From Candidatus Gemmiger stercorigallinarum (GTDB lineage: Bacteria > Bacillota > Clostridia > Oscillospirales > Ruminococcaceae): DNA of 35,838 nucleotides. The position numbers and the translations under genes were made by a program. Positions 5,940 through 14,329 of this stretch are shown here, piece by piece. The notes below the pieces were generated by a model. The model was given only the letters and a program-made list of their open reading frames with translations, ran no database searches and had not been told where the DNA came from. The DNA is taken from the NCBI GenBank assembly GCA_019119495.1, contig DWWX01000033.1:1-35838 (forward strand). Reading direction: 5' to 3'. Position 1 is the first letter of the stretch, and every line of letters begins with the position of its first letter.

Positions 5940-7301
5940 ATGTCCGATACCGCGATCCAGACCTTGAAGAACATGCTCGCCCATCTGGACGACGCCAAAA
6001 AGTACCAGAGCCTGCGGGACGTGATGGAAACGCTGAACGCCCCCGACCTGGCCGCCGTGTTTGAGGACCTGCCCCAGGAGAAAATGCCGGTTTTGTTCCG
6101 GCTGATGCCCAAGGACCTGGCCGCCGAGGTGTTTGCCGAGCTGACGGCCGACACCCAGGAGGCGCTGATCCAGGGGCTTTCCGACCGGGAGCTGAAACTG
6201 GTCATTGACGAGCTGTTTGTGGACGATGCCACCGACCTGGTGGAGGAGATGCCCGCCAGCGTGGTCAAGCGCATCCTGGCCCAGGCGTCGCCCGACACCC
6301 GCCAGATGATCAACGAGCTGCTGAAATACCCGGAGGATTCCGCCGGCGGCGTCATGACCACCGAGTTCATGGAGCTGCGCCCGGACATGACCGTCAGCCA
6401 GGCAATGGACGCCATCCGCGAAAACGGCGTGGACAAAGAGACCATCAACAACTGTTATGTCACCAATGCCGACCGGACGCTGGCGGGCGTTGTCTCGCTG
6501 CGGACGCTGGTTTTGGAAAAGGACCCGTCCCGCCCCATCGCGGACCGGATGGACACCAACGTGGTCAGCGTCACCACCGCCACCGACCGGGAGGAGACCA
6601 GCCAGCTGTTTGAAAAATACGGCTTTTTGGCCATCCCCGTGGTGGACAACGAAAAACGCCTGGTGGGCATCGTCACGGTGGATGACGCGCTGACCATTTT
6701 GCAGGACGAGGTCAACGAGGACATTGCCAAGATGAACGCCATGGCCCCCACCGAGAAGCCCTATTTCAAGGCAAGCCTGTGGGAGCTGTACAAGAGCCGT
6801 GCGCCCTGGCTGCTGTTTTTGATGCTCAGCGCCACCTTCTCCAGCCTGGTCATCCGCAGCTACGAGGATGCCCTGGCCGCCGTGACCGCGCTGACCGCCT
6901 ACATCCCCATGCTGACCGACACCGGCGGCAACGCGGGCAGCCAGACCACCTCCACCATCATCCGCGGCATGGCCACCGGCGACATCGCGCCCCGCGATAT
7001 CCTGAAAGTGCTGTGGAAAGAACTGCGCGTCTCGCTTTTGTGCGGCCTGACGCTGGCGGTGTGCAATTTTGCCAAGCTGCTGTGGTTTGACGGCGTGGGC
7101 GCCGGCGTGGCGCTGGCCGTCAGCCTGACGCTGATCTGCACCGTGCTGCTCAGCCAGCTGATCGGCGGCGTGCTGCCGGTGGCGGCCCGCAAGGTGGGCA
7201 TCGACCCGGCGGTGATGGCCTCGCCGCTGATCACCACCATCGTGGATACCACCACGCTGCTGATCTACTTCAATTTTGCCCGCCTGGTGCTGCACCTGTA
7301 A
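5940..7301 (+). CDS. mgtE: Magnesium transporter MgtE
   Basis: A full-length 453-residue MgtE. The N-terminal superhelical domain covers about residues 1-130, with typical repeats such as LFRLMPKDLAAEVFAEL. Two CBS domains follow at about 135-260 (for example FLAIPVVDNEKRLVGIVTVD). Five membrane helices occupy about residues 280-453. The pore signature PMLTDTGGNAGSQ and the conserved DPAVMASPLITTIVD are present. MgtE is a homodimeric Mg2+-gated channel whose cytosolic domains close the pore when internal Mg2+ is high. AAGAAGGAGG precedes ATG 5940 at good distance. An attenuator-like leader lies upstream and a strong terminator downstream, so it is a single-gene unit. Confidence 0.97.
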   Translation: MSDTAIQTLKNMLAHLDDAKKYQSLRDVMETLNAPDLAAVFEDLPQEKMPVLFRLMPKDLAAEVFAELTADTQEALIQGLSDRELKLVIDELFVDDATDLVEEMPASVVKRILAQASPDTRQMINELLKYPEDSAGGVMTTEFMELRPDMTVSQAMDAIRENGVDKETINNCYVTNADRTLAGVVSLRTLVLEKDPSRPIADRMDTNVVSVTTATDREETSQLFEKYGFLAIPVVDNEKRLVGIVTVDDALTILQDEVNEDIAKMNAMAPTEKPYFKASLWELYKSRAPWLLFLMLSATFSSLVIRSYEDALAAVTALTAYIPMLTDTGGNAGSQTTSTIIRGMATGDIAPRDILKVLWKELRVSLLCGLTLAVCNFAKLLWFDGVGAGVALAVSLTLICTVLLSQLIGGVLPVAARKVGIDPAVMASPLITTIVDTTTLLIYFNFARLVLHL

Positions 7302-7322
7302 GCCGCCATCCCGCTGAAATAT

Positions 7323-7376
7323 GCGCCCCGCCCTCCCTCTGCCCGCAGGCAGCAGGGAAGGCGGGGCGCTGTTTTT
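7323..7376. terminator. Terminator between mgtE and the TetR gene
   Basis: GCGCCCCGCC and GGCGGGGCGC form the stem, followed on the plus strand by TGTTTTTGC. It ends mgtE. The stem is symmetrical and may also serve the convergent TetR gene, though T residues are clear only on the plus side. Confidence 0.85.
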
Positions 7377-7385
7377 GCGCATGGG

Positions 7386-7913
7386 TCACCCCATGGCGTC
7401 CGGGGCGGTCAGGCGGCTGATGGTCTCCACCACCAGCTGCTCGCCGTAGCGGCGGTTTTCCAGGTAGGTGTAGTAGCCCCCGTAGATGCGGAAGGTCAGC
7501 GAGATCTGGAACACCGGGTCCTGCTCCAGCTCCGGGTGCTGGCGGAAGATCATCTCCTTCAGCGCGGCGGCGATGCGGGTGATCAGCAGTCCGCTGCGGC
7601 TGCCGGAAAACAGCACGTTCAGCCGCTGCGACCGGGGCGCAAAGGCGGTGAACAGCTCCCGCGTGAACCGGGCGGTGTCCTGCAGGGCCGCCTCCGGGTG
7701 GGGGATGGCCGCCAGGATCTCCTGCACCGCCTGCTCCTCCAGCCGGTCGGCCAGGTCGTACACGTCCTTGTAGTGGGCGTAAAAGGTCGAGCGGTTGACC
7801 ATGGCTTTGTCGCACAGCTCCCGCACCGTGATCTTTTCCAGCGGTTTGCGGGCGCGCAGCGTCAGAAAAGCGTCCACAATGGCTTGTTTGCTTTTTTGGA
7901 TGCGCAGGTCCAT
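7386..7913 (-). CDS. TetR/AcrR-family transcriptional regulator
   Basis: A 175-residue regulator. The N-terminal 55 residues form the TetR DNA-binding domain, with KQAIVDAFLTL followed by the helix-turn-helix ITVRELCDKAMVNRSTFYAH and the typical YKDVYDLADRLE. The C-terminal helical domain has no recognised ligand signature; it resembles the TetR group with a C-terminal Y/F-rich GGYYTYLE helix. ATG 7913 is preceded by AAGGAGC. It is divergent from glgB with 216 bases between them, so it may control itself and possibly glgB, but the ligand and targets are unknown. Confidence 0.9.
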   Translation of the reverse strand: MDLRIQKSKQAIVDAFLTLRARKPLEKITVRELCDKAMVNRSTFYAHYKDVYDLADRLEEQAVQEILAAIPHPEAALQDTARFTRELFTAFAPRSQRLNVLFSGSRSGLLITRIAAALKEMIFRQHPELEQDPVFQISLTFRIYGGYYTYLENRRYGEQLVVETISRLTAPDAMG

Positions 7914-7945
7914 GGCAAGGCTCCTTCCAACAATTTGCTACAGCC

Positions 7946-7959
7946 GTTGGTTATCCAAC
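7946..7959. promoter_or_regulatory. Candidate TetR operator
   Basis: GTTGG-TTAT-CCAAC is a small perfect palindrome 33 bases upstream of the TetR start, in the divergent region shared with glgB. Its position suits autoregulation. Sequence support is limited to five-base arms. Confidence 0.3.
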
Positions 7960-8129
7960 AGATGCCGGAATTTGACGGTGGGCAAAAGATTGAACACGGT
8001 GTATACTGAATGGCGGGGGAAAGCGCACAGCCGACGCCCCGCATCTATCCTTTATTATACGGCGCGGCCCGGCGCCTGTCCAGCCGCAGTGGGCCGTGCC
8101 TGACCCTGTACAAAAGGAGCCCTGATCCC

Positions 8130-9926
8130 ATGCAAGCAATGGACTTTTACACCGGCCATGCCTTTGACGCCTACACGGTGCTGGGGGCGCACCCCGGCCC
8201 GGAAGGTACCCGCTTTGCGGTGTGGGCGCCCTCGGCCCAAAAGGTGGAGGTGGTGGGGGACTGGGCGCCCGACGGCGCCGCGATGGCCCGCGACACAGAA
8301 ATCAGCGGCGTGTGGAGCTGCCTTTGCCCGGAAGCGGAGAAAGGCATGCCCTATTTTTACCGCGTCACCGGGGCGGACGGCAGTGTGACGGACCACTGCG
8401 ACCCCTGCGGCTTTGCCATGACGCTGCGCCCCGACGGCTGCAGCATCATTGCCGGCCTGCCGGACTACGCTTTTACCGACGGCGCCTGGATGGCCGCCCG
8501 CACCAAAAACTTTGACAGCCCCTTAAATATCTACGAGCTGCACGCCGCCAGCTGGCGGCGCCACCCGGACGGCAGCTGGTACACCTACGACGACCTGGCC
8601 GCCGAGCTGCCCGGCTATCTTTTGGAAAACGGCTACACCCACGCCGAGTTCCTGCCCCTGGCCGAGCACCCCTTTGACGGAAGCTGGGGCTACCAGATCA
8701 CCGGCTTTTACGCGCCCACCAGCCGCTACGGCACGCCGGAGGGCCTCTGCCGCCTGATCGACGCCTGCCACAACGCGGGCATCGGCGTGATTTTGGATTT
8801 TGTGCCGGTGCACTTTGCGGTGGACGACTACGGCCTGCGCCGCTTTGACGGCACCGCCCTGTACGAGTACCCCGCCGGGGACGTGGGCGCCAGCGAGTGG
8901 GGCAGCTGCAACTTTATGCACTCCCGCGGCGAGATCCGCTGCTTTGTGCAGTCCTGCGCCGATTATTGGCTGCGGTGCTTCCACGCCGACGGCCTGCGGA
9001 TGGACGCGGTCAGCCGGCTGATCTACTGGCAGGGCGACCCGGCCCGCGGCGTCAACGGTACCACGCTGGAGTTTTTGAAGGGGATGAACGCCGGCCTGCA
9101 GGCCCGCCACCCCACCGCCATGCTGATCGCCGAGGACAGCACCGCCTACCCCAAGGTCACCGCGCCGGTGGAGTACGGCGGCCTGGGCTTTGACTACAAG
9201 TGGGACCTGGGCTGGATGCACGACACGCTGGACTATTTCCAGAAATCCCCACAGGAGCGCCGCCAAAACCCCAACCTGCTGACCTTCTCGATGGTGTACA
9301 ACTACCAGGAGCACTACATTCTGCCCTTCTCCCACGACGAGAACGTCCACGGCAAGGCCACCATCCTGCAAAAAATGAACGGAGGCTATGACGGCAAGTT
9401 CCCCCAGGGCCGGGCGCTGTACCTGTACATGATGGCCCACCCCGGCAAAAAGCTGGACTTTATGGGCAACGAGTTCGGCCAGCTGCGGGAGTGGGACGAG
9501 AGCCGCCCCCAGGACTGGGAGCTGTTCCGCTTCCCCAACCATGACGGCTTTTACCACTTCCGTCAGGAGCTGGGCCGGCTGTACCGGCAACTGGACGCCT
9601 TTTGGGACGGTGAGCTTGACCCCGACAACTTTGCCTGGCTGGACTGCGACAGCGCCGGCAACGGCACCTTTGCGCTGATCCGCCACGGCCGGCAGAGCTG
9701 CGTGTTCGCGGCTTTCTGCTTTGGCGATGCGCCCGCCCGCTGCCCGCTGACGCTGCCCGGCCAGGGCTGGGCCGAACTGCTGCTGGATACCGACTGGCAG
9801 TGCTTCGGCGGCGGCAGCCCCCGCCCGCAGCAGCCGCAGACTGCCGCGGTGGACGCATCCGGCCGGCTTGCGCTGGAGCTGGCGCCCTTCAGCGGCCAGC
9901 TGTGGCGCTGGCAGCCCAGGCTGTGA
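8130..9926 (+). CDS. glgB: 1,4-alpha-glucan branching enzyme GlgB
   Basis: A GH13 branching enzyme of 598 residues that forms alpha-1,6 branches in glycogen. An N-terminal CBM48 domain (FAVWAPSAQKVEVVGDW) leads into the catalytic barrel. Catalytic residues are visible: nucleophile Asp292 in GLRMDAV, acid/base Glu335 in LIAEDS, and transition-state Asp403 in FSHDEN. Region I reads DFVPVHF. The C-terminal beta domain is intact. It is somewhat shorter than the E. coli enzyme (728) because it lacks the extra N1 module, which is normal for Firmicute forms. ATG 8130 follows AAAGGAG. It stands alone, without other glg genes, and is closed by a strong terminator. Confidence 0.96.
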   Translation: MQAMDFYTGHAFDAYTVLGAHPGPEGTRFAVWAPSAQKVEVVGDWAPDGAAMARDTEISGVWSCLCPEAEKGMPYFYRVTGADGSVTDHCDPCGFAMTLRPDGCSIIAGLPDYAFTDGAWMAARTKNFDSPLNIYELHAASWRRHPDGSWYTYDDLAAELPGYLLENGYTHAEFLPLAEHPFDGSWGYQITGFYAPTSRYGTPEGLCRLIDACHNAGIGVILDFVPVHFAVDDYGLRRFDGTALYEYPAGDVGASEWGSCNFMHSRGEIRCFVQSCADYWLRCFHADGLRMDAVSRLIYWQGDPARGVNGTTLEFLKGMNAGLQARHPTAMLIAEDSTAYPKVTAPVEYGGLGFDYKWDLGWMHDTLDYFQKSPQERRQNPNLLTFSMVYNYQEHYILPFSHDENVHGKATILQKMNGGYDGKFPQGRALYLYMMAHPGKKLDFMGNEFGQLREWDESRPQDWELFRFPNHDGFYHFRQELGRLYRQLDAFWDGELDPDNFAWLDCDSAGNGTFALIRHGRQSCVFAAFCFGDAPARCPLTLPGQGWAELLLDTDWQCFGGGSPRPQQPQTAAVDASGRLALELAPFSGQLWRWQPRL

Positions 9927-9965
9927 CCGGCCGCAGGATATCCGGCCGGGACCCCGAAAAAAGTG

Positions 9966-10024
9966 GACCGCCCCCGGTGCAAGGTACGAAGCCTTGCCGC
10001 CGGGGGGCGGTCTGTTCTTTTCGA
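9966..10024 (+). terminator. glgB terminator
   Basis: Long stem from GACCGCCCCCGG and CCGGGGGGCGGTC with inner pairing GCAAGG/CCTTGC, followed by TGTTCTTTTC. It lies 39 bases after glgB. Confidence 0.88.
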
Positions 10025-10063
10025 TTTAGATTGGCTAGATTGGCTGGATCGGCGCGGGCAGGC

Positions 10064-10663
10064 TCACTTGGGGCCGTGGCCGTTTTCGACCTGGCTGGTG
10101 CCCCGTTCCATCAGGTAGGTGGCGGTCAGGTCGGCAATGTGCAGCTTGACGGCCAGCGGATAGCTGTTGTAGGCGTCGCTGACGGCATGGCTGCCGCCCC
10201 GCACCGCGTCGTCAAAGCCGCCCATATGCCAGCGGATGGCAATGGCCTCGGCGGTTTTCAGCCGCATAAAATGCTCGATCAGGTAGACGCTTTTCTCGCC
10301 GTGGCCGTAGGGCAGCTGGTCGGCCACCTGGTAAAAGGGGACCTTCTCCCACTGGCCGGTCTCGTCGTTTTTGACGTTGCGGGTGCCCACCTTGTAAAAG
10401 TTCGCCTTGCACAGGTCGTGCAGCAGGCCGCAGATGGCGTAGCTCTCGGCGTTTTCGCCCTCGGTGAAAAAATGCTGCATCATGGCCTGGTAGACATTGA
10501 TGCTGTGCATCACCAGCCCGCACTGGCAGGCGCCATGGTACCGCGTCGAGGCCGGCGCGGTAAAAAAGTCGGTGCTTTCCAGCCATTTCAGCAGGCGGTC
10601 GGCGCCGGGGCGGGTGATGTTGGCGTTGTAAAGCTCGATAAACTGCTTGCGATAGTCTTCCAT
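10064..10663 (-). CDS. HD-domain hydrolase
   Basis: A 199-residue protein with an HD-type metal-dependent phosphohydrolase fold. The metal-binding order is seen as His in VMHSIN, the HD doublet in GLLHDLCK, further histidines in PYGHGEK and IRWHMGG, and a late Asp in IADLTATYL. Family members cleave phosphates from nucleotides or similar compounds; the substrate here is unknown. Its ATG (10663-10661) overlaps the stop of the YdbC-like gene (10665-10663) in an ATGA arrangement, so the two are translationally coupled. No terminator was seen immediately downstream on its own strand. Confidence 0.8.
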   Translation of the reverse strand: MEDYRKQFIELYNANITRPGADRLLKWLESTDFFTAPASTRYHGACQCGLVMHSINVYQAMMQHFFTEGENAESYAICGLLHDLCKANFYKVGTRNVKNDETGQWEKVPFYQVADQLPYGHGEKSVYLIEHFMRLKTAEAIAIRWHMGGFDDAVRGGSHAVSDAYNSYPLAVKLHIADLTATYLMERGTSQVENGHGPK

Positions 10664-10884
10664 CACAGCTCCAGTTCGTTCAGGATGTCCTTCAGCACGG
10701 CCATCTCGTCGTGGGAAAGGCTGATGCCCTTGCTCATCTTGCTGCCGTCGGGGGACCAGTCGCGGATGTCGTACTTGGGCTCGTGGTCGTTCCAGCTGAT
10801 CATGTTCAGCTGGCGCTCCCAGCCGCGGGCGTTGGTGGAGAGCACAGCAATGCGCTCGGTGATCTCGTATTTGAATTCTGCCAT
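10663..10884 (-). CDS. YdbC-like small protein with PC4-type fold
   Basis: A 73-residue protein starting MAEFKYEITERIAVLS, with W-N-D-H-E-PKYDIRDWSPDG and a C-terminal helix (HDEMAVLKDILNEL). This is the pattern of the YdbC/PC4 single-stranded nucleic-acid-binding family, widespread in Firmicutes. It probably binds ssDNA or RNA; a specific process is not known. AGAAGGAA precedes ATG 10884. The coupled HD hydrolase downstream suggests a joint nucleic-acid or nucleotide role, which is inference. Confidence 0.82.
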   Translation of the reverse strand: MAEFKYEITERIAVLSTNARGWERQLNMISWNDHEPKYDIRDWSPDGSKMSKGISLSHDEMAVLKDILNELEL

Positions 10885-11019
10885 GGGGGATTCCTTCTTT
10901 CGCAGGAAATTTCACTGTACGTCCGCCCGTCGGGGCGGCGCATCGGGAACATCATAGCGGATTTGCCGCAAAAATGCAAGGGGAAAGCGCCGGCGCGCAC
11001 CGGGGCAAAGGCCGGGCGG

Positions 11020-11724
11020 TCACCGGCCGCTTTGCCCGCCGCTCTCCGGCGGGCGGCGCAGCGGCGGGGTGTCCAGCTGGCCGGGACCGGGGGGATACTC
11101 GCCCTGCAGGCGGGCTTCGGCGCGGCTCAGGCGGGCTTCCAGGCTGGCGATGCGCTGCTCGAAAATGTCGGGGATGTCCTGCTGGTCCAGGTCGTCGGCA
11201 GGGCAGACCTTTTTGTTGTTGATGCGCACGATCTCGGCGGGCACGCCCACCGCGGTGGCGTTGGCGGGCAGGTTTTTCAGCACCACGCTGCCCGCGCCCA
11301 CCCGCACGTTGTCGCCGATGTACACCGGGCCCAGCACCTTGGCCCCCGCGCCGATCAGCACGTTGTCGCCCAGGGTGGGGTGGCGCTTGCCCGTCTCCTT
11401 GCCGGTGCCGCCCAGCGTGACGCCGTGGTAGATGGTGCAGTTGTCGCCGATCTCGGTGGTCTCGCCGAACACGATGCCCATGCCGTGGTCAATAAACAGC
11501 TTGCGGCCGATCTTGGCGCCGGGGTGGATCTCGATGCCGGTCAGGTGGCGGGACAGCTGGCTGATCAGCCGCGCCACAAAAAACCACTTGTGCCGGTACA
11601 AAAAATGTGCCAGCTTGTGCGTGACCAGCACATGAAAGCCGGGGTACAGGATGATGACCTCCAGCACGTTGCGCGCCGCAGGGTCCTTGTCCCGGATATT
11701 TTTGGCGTCCTCCCACAGGCCCAT
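11020..11724 (-). CDS. cysE: Serine O-acetyltransferase
   Basis: A 234-residue CysE that acetylates L-serine with acetyl-CoA for cysteine synthesis. The N-terminal helical region (LWEDAKNIRDKDPAARN) precedes a left-handed beta-helix built from hexapeptide repeats (IEIHPGAKIGRKLFIDHGMG and GDNVLIGAGAKVLGPVYIG). The signature IDHGMGIVFGETTEIGDNC and the catalytic-loop GVTLGGTGK are present. A charged C-terminal tail of about 45 residues (ASLEARLSRAEARLQGEYPP) extends beyond the usual end and looks coiled and disordered. ATG 11724 is preceded by GGAGGTG; an upstream ATG lacks this. Cysteine synthase (cysK) is not adjacent. Confidence 0.95.
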   Translation of the reverse strand: MGLWEDAKNIRDKDPAARNVLEVIILYPGFHVLVTHKLAHFLYRHKWFFVARLISQLSRHLTGIEIHPGAKIGRKLFIDHGMGIVFGETTEIGDNCTIYHGVTLGGTGKETGKRHPTLGDNVLIGAGAKVLGPVYIGDNVRVGAGSVVLKNLPANATAVGVPAEIVRINNKKVCPADDLDQQDIPDIFEQRIASLEARLSRAEARLQGEYPPGPGQLDTPPLRRPPESGGQSGR

Positions 11725-11862
11725 TCGCCCACCTCCATGTTGCGTCCTGCCGCCATGCAAAATCATACAGATATACACGGTGTTTGCTTTTCTAGCATAC
11801 CACGTTTTGCCGGGGTTGTACAGCGGCCGGGCCGGAAAAAGGGCGGCCGGGCGGCGCAGAAC

Positions 11863-11886
11863 GCAAAAATGCCCTGCCGGCAGGGC
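11863..11886 (-). terminator. Terminator of the PepSY lipoprotein gene
   Basis: Perfect 16-base palindrome GCCCTGCCGGCAGGGC followed on the minus strand by ATTTTTGC, 36 bases after the stop codon. Confidence 0.82.
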
Positions 11887-11921
11887 GGTGCGCGGCAGGG
11901 CAGGGAAAAAGCGGGGGAAAC

Positions 11922-12791
11922 TCAGTCGTCGATCTCAAAGTGGAGGATGCTGCCGCTGGAGGCGTCCACCGTGCATTCGTACTCGGTGCCGCCGACACGC
12001 CATTCCAGCTCGTACTCCAGGCGGCCGTCGTCCTCGTCCAGATCGATCTTCAGCCGGGTAACGTCGGCCTCGGCCACGCCGGCGTGGGCAAAGGCGGCGG
12101 CCTTGGCATCGTCGGCCGAGATGGTGCTGCCGCTGCCGGCAGAAGCCTGGTGATACTCGGCGTCGTAGTCGTAGTGCAGCACCTCGCCGGTCACGGCGTC
12201 GATCTCGTAGTCATACTCGCTGCTGCCGGTCCAGAACTCCACCTCGTACACGGTGCGGCCGTCGTCCCGGTCCAGCTCGGTATGCACAAACTGCACGCTG
12301 CTGTTGTCGGCCAGGCCGGCGTGGGCCAGCGCAGCCAGGCGGGCGGCGTCCTCGCCGATCCATTCGCCGGAGGCGCTGTCGCTCTGGCTTGCGGCGGGGG
12401 TGTAATTCTCGGCGTCCTGGTCCATTGACAGGATCTCGCCGGACACGGCGTCGATCTCGTAGTCGTACTCGGCGGTGGCGGTCCAGAACTCGATGTCATA
12501 GACGGCGCGGCCGTCGTCGTAGTCCAGCCGGCCGTACATGCCGCTGACGCTGTCGGCGGTCAGGCCGGCGTCGGTCAGGGCGATGCTCTCGGCGTCGGCC
12601 TGGGCGATGTACTCGTCCGAACCGGCGCTGCCGGCAATGCCGGCCGAGACGGTGCTGGAGGGGGATCCCGCCGGCGCCACGTCGGAGGCAGCGGCGGCGG
12701 AGGAACTGTTCATGGCGGCGGCGGTGCAGCCGGTCATCAGGCCAAGGGCCAGGGTCAGTGCCAGGGGGGCGAACAAGGTCGTCTTTTTCAT
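11922..12791 (-). CDS. Lipoprotein with three PepSY-like repeats
   Basis: 289 residues. A lipoprotein signal peptide (MKKTTLFAPLALTLALGLM, then TGC) gives a diacylglyceryl Cys at residue 22, followed by a Ser/Ala-rich linker. Three PepSY-type units follow, each with a helix (for example DAARLAALAHAGL) and a strand pattern (DDGRxxYxxEFWTxxxEYDYEIDAxxGEIL). The third unit (VGGTEYECTVDASSGSIL) is most diverged. PepSY domains are known in secreted protease inhibitors and sensor proteins; here they would face the outside of the membrane. ATG 12791 follows GGAAG. It is followed by a palindromic terminator and preceded by a possible response-regulator site. Confidence 0.88.
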   Translation of the reverse strand: MKKTTLFAPLALTLALGLMTGCTAAAMNSSSAAAASDVAPAGSPSSTVSAGIAGSAGSDEYIAQADAESIALTDAGLTADSVSGMYGRLDYDDGRAVYDIEFWTATAEYDYEIDAVSGEILSMDQDAENYTPAASQSDSASGEWIGEDAARLAALAHAGLADNSSVQFVHTELDRDDGRTVYEVEFWTGSSEYDYEIDAVTGEVLHYDYDAEYHQASAGSGSTISADDAKAAAFAHAGVAEADVTRLKIDLDEDDGRLEYELEWRVGGTEYECTVDASSGSILHFEIDD

Positions 12792-13102
12792 GGGGATCTT
12801 CCTTTCTTCTGGATGCGCCGGGCCGGGCGGCGGAGGGGAGCTGCGCTCCGGCCTTTTTGGCGCTGCGGTTTTGTTTGTTGTGACTGTATTGTATCCTGTC
12901 AAGATTAAAGCCGCATTAAGAAAGAAAAAATCTTTTATTTTTTGTGGGGCGGGGAGTCCGGACGAAAAAAGGCGGCAGTAAGCCCCCGCAGACTGCCGAA
13001 AAAGTTAAAATCCGCCGCCGTTTGCGCGGCAGCCTGCCTGCAAAACGCGCCTGCGGGCGCAGTGCGCCGCCAACGGCGGCACAAAAGGCAGGGGCGGGCG
13101 GC
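12792..13102. promoter_or_regulatory. Intergenic region upstream of the PepSY gene
   Basis: No gene is seen here. On the minus strand two TTAAT boxes (plus-strand 12904-12908 and 12915-12919) are spaced by 11 bases, upstream of a -10-like TACAAT (12893-12888). This spacing is typical of OmpR/PhoP-type response-regulator sites. A TTGACA also occurs at 12902-12897 but has no good -10. The part from 12945 to 13102 is GC-rich with a small perfect hairpin GCCGCC-AAC-GGCGGC (13066-13080), without a T run, near the end of the RpiR gene. Confidence 0.3.
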
Positions 13103-13894
13103 TCAGCCCGGATAGAGTTTGGCGACCTCGTACAGCAGCAGCTCCAGGAACAGGTAGACGATGATCTGGTCCTCAAAAAAGTTGTCGCCTGCGTCATGGC
13201 TGATCCAGGGCAGGGCGAACACCAGGTCGGCATACTCGGCGGCAGGCTGTTTGGGGTTCATGCAGATCAGGATGATCTTACAGCCCCGCTCGCGCAGGGT
13301 GCGCAGCGTGTTCTCCCGCCCGCGAATACCGCGGCCCATGGTGCTGATCAGGATGCACAGATCCCCCTGGGCCAGGATCTCGGCGTCGTCGCCCATGACG
13401 ACCCAGTCGTCGGTGACCTGGTTGAAGATGCCCAGCCGCCCCAGCCGGTTGGAAAGCTGCTTGGCGGACTGAAAGGTGCGGTTGAACCCCCAGATGGAGA
13501 TGTGCCGCGCGGTGCAGATGCTCTGTGCGGCGCGGCGCAGGTCATCGGTGTTTACACAGTCCGGGATGCGGCGCAGGTAGCGCACATAGGTCTCGATGGT
13601 GTTGTGCATTGGGTCGGGGGCGGCGGGGCCTTCGCCGCTTTCTTCGCCGCGCTCGGCCCCCTGGGCCAGCAGATACCGGTGCATCGAATATTTGAATTCG
13701 GAATAGCCCTTGTAGCCCAGCTTCTGGCACAGCCGCACCAGCGCCGCGTTGGAGGAACGGGCCGCCTTGGAAATGTCGGATATGCCCAGCCCGTCCAGCA
13801 CGCAGCGCGGATGGGACAAAATATAGTCGGCCAGCCGCTGCTCGGCCTTGGTCAAGGTGTCGTAGTTCCGCTTTAACATGGTGACAGGGTCCAT
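13103..13894 (-). CDS. RpiR/MurR-family transcriptional regulator
   Basis: 263 residues. The N-terminal HTH domain (about 1-77) has the RpiR pattern TLTKAEQRLADYIL and ISKAARSSNAALVRLCQKLG followed by YKGYSEFKYSMHRY. The C-terminal half is a SIS sugar-phosphate-binding domain (about 105-245), with HISIWGFNRTFQSAKQLSNR and ILISTMGRGIRGRENT. Regulators of this family sense phosphosugars. ATG 13894 is preceded by CAGGAGG. It is divergent from the PTS/sulfatase operon, and palindromes related to TGGAAA-N2-TTTCCA lie between the two, so it probably controls that operon with a phosphorylated, possibly sulfated, sugar as effector. Confidence 0.92.
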   Translation of the reverse strand: MDPVTMLKRNYDTLTKAEQRLADYILSHPRCVLDGLGISDISKAARSSNAALVRLCQKLGYKGYSEFKYSMHRYLLAQGAERGEESGEGPAAPDPMHNTIETYVRYLRRIPDCVNTDDLRRAAQSICTARHISIWGFNRTFQSAKQLSNRLGRLGIFNQVTDDWVVMGDDAEILAQGDLCILISTMGRGIRGRENTLRTLRERGCKIILICMNPKQPAAEYADLVFALPWISHDAGDNFFEDQIIVYLFLELLLYEVAKLYPG

Positions 13895-14329
13895 GGCAGC
13901 CTCCTGACAGTAGGGTGTGGGGAATGATGCTGGAAAAGTTTCCAAACCGTTGCTTCTATCATACCGCATCCTGCCGCAAAAAGCAACAGACGGGGCAGGG
14001 GGGCCTTGGTTGACCGGAAAAAGAAACACTTTCAAATGGACGATAAAGCGGTGGAATTGGCAGATTCGACAAAGGAAGCACTGTCGATTTGAACATATTT
14101 CCAAAAATGAAAAAACTTCCAAAATTCTATTGAAAATTCTTCCAACCAAGGCTATACTGAGGGTGTTGAAGGCCGGATGTGTAGCGCGCGCACGCCGGCC
14201 GGGAAGGTGCCTGCCCGCCGCACCGGCAGGGCAGGCCACACCGTTTGAGACGGCGGAGCGCCGGGGGAAACGCATGCCGGCAAGGGCTGTGTTTCCGCCC
14301 CGCGGCGCCCGTTCAGGAGGAATGTTATT
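13895..14329. promoter_or_regulatory. Divergent control region of rpiR and the PTS/sulfatase operon
   Basis: Besides the promoter at 14130-14158, this region holds a perfect palindrome TGGAAA-AG-TTTCCA (13931-13944) just before rpiR. Related half-sites (TTTCCAAA, CTTCCAAAA, TTGAAAA, CTTCCAA) are packed at about 14097-14145, overlapping the PTS promoter. These are the best candidates for the RpiR operator. The stretch 14170-14310 is a GC-rich leader with no clear structure or gene. Confidence 0.5.
14130..14158 (+). promoter_or_regulatory. Promoter of the PTS/sulfatase operon
   Basis: TTGAAA (14130-14135), 17-base spacer, TATACT (14153-14158). TTCCAA/TTGAAAA half-sites overlap it, which suits repression by the divergent RpiR protein. 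The predicted leader before the EIIC start is about 165 bases. Confidence 0.7.
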
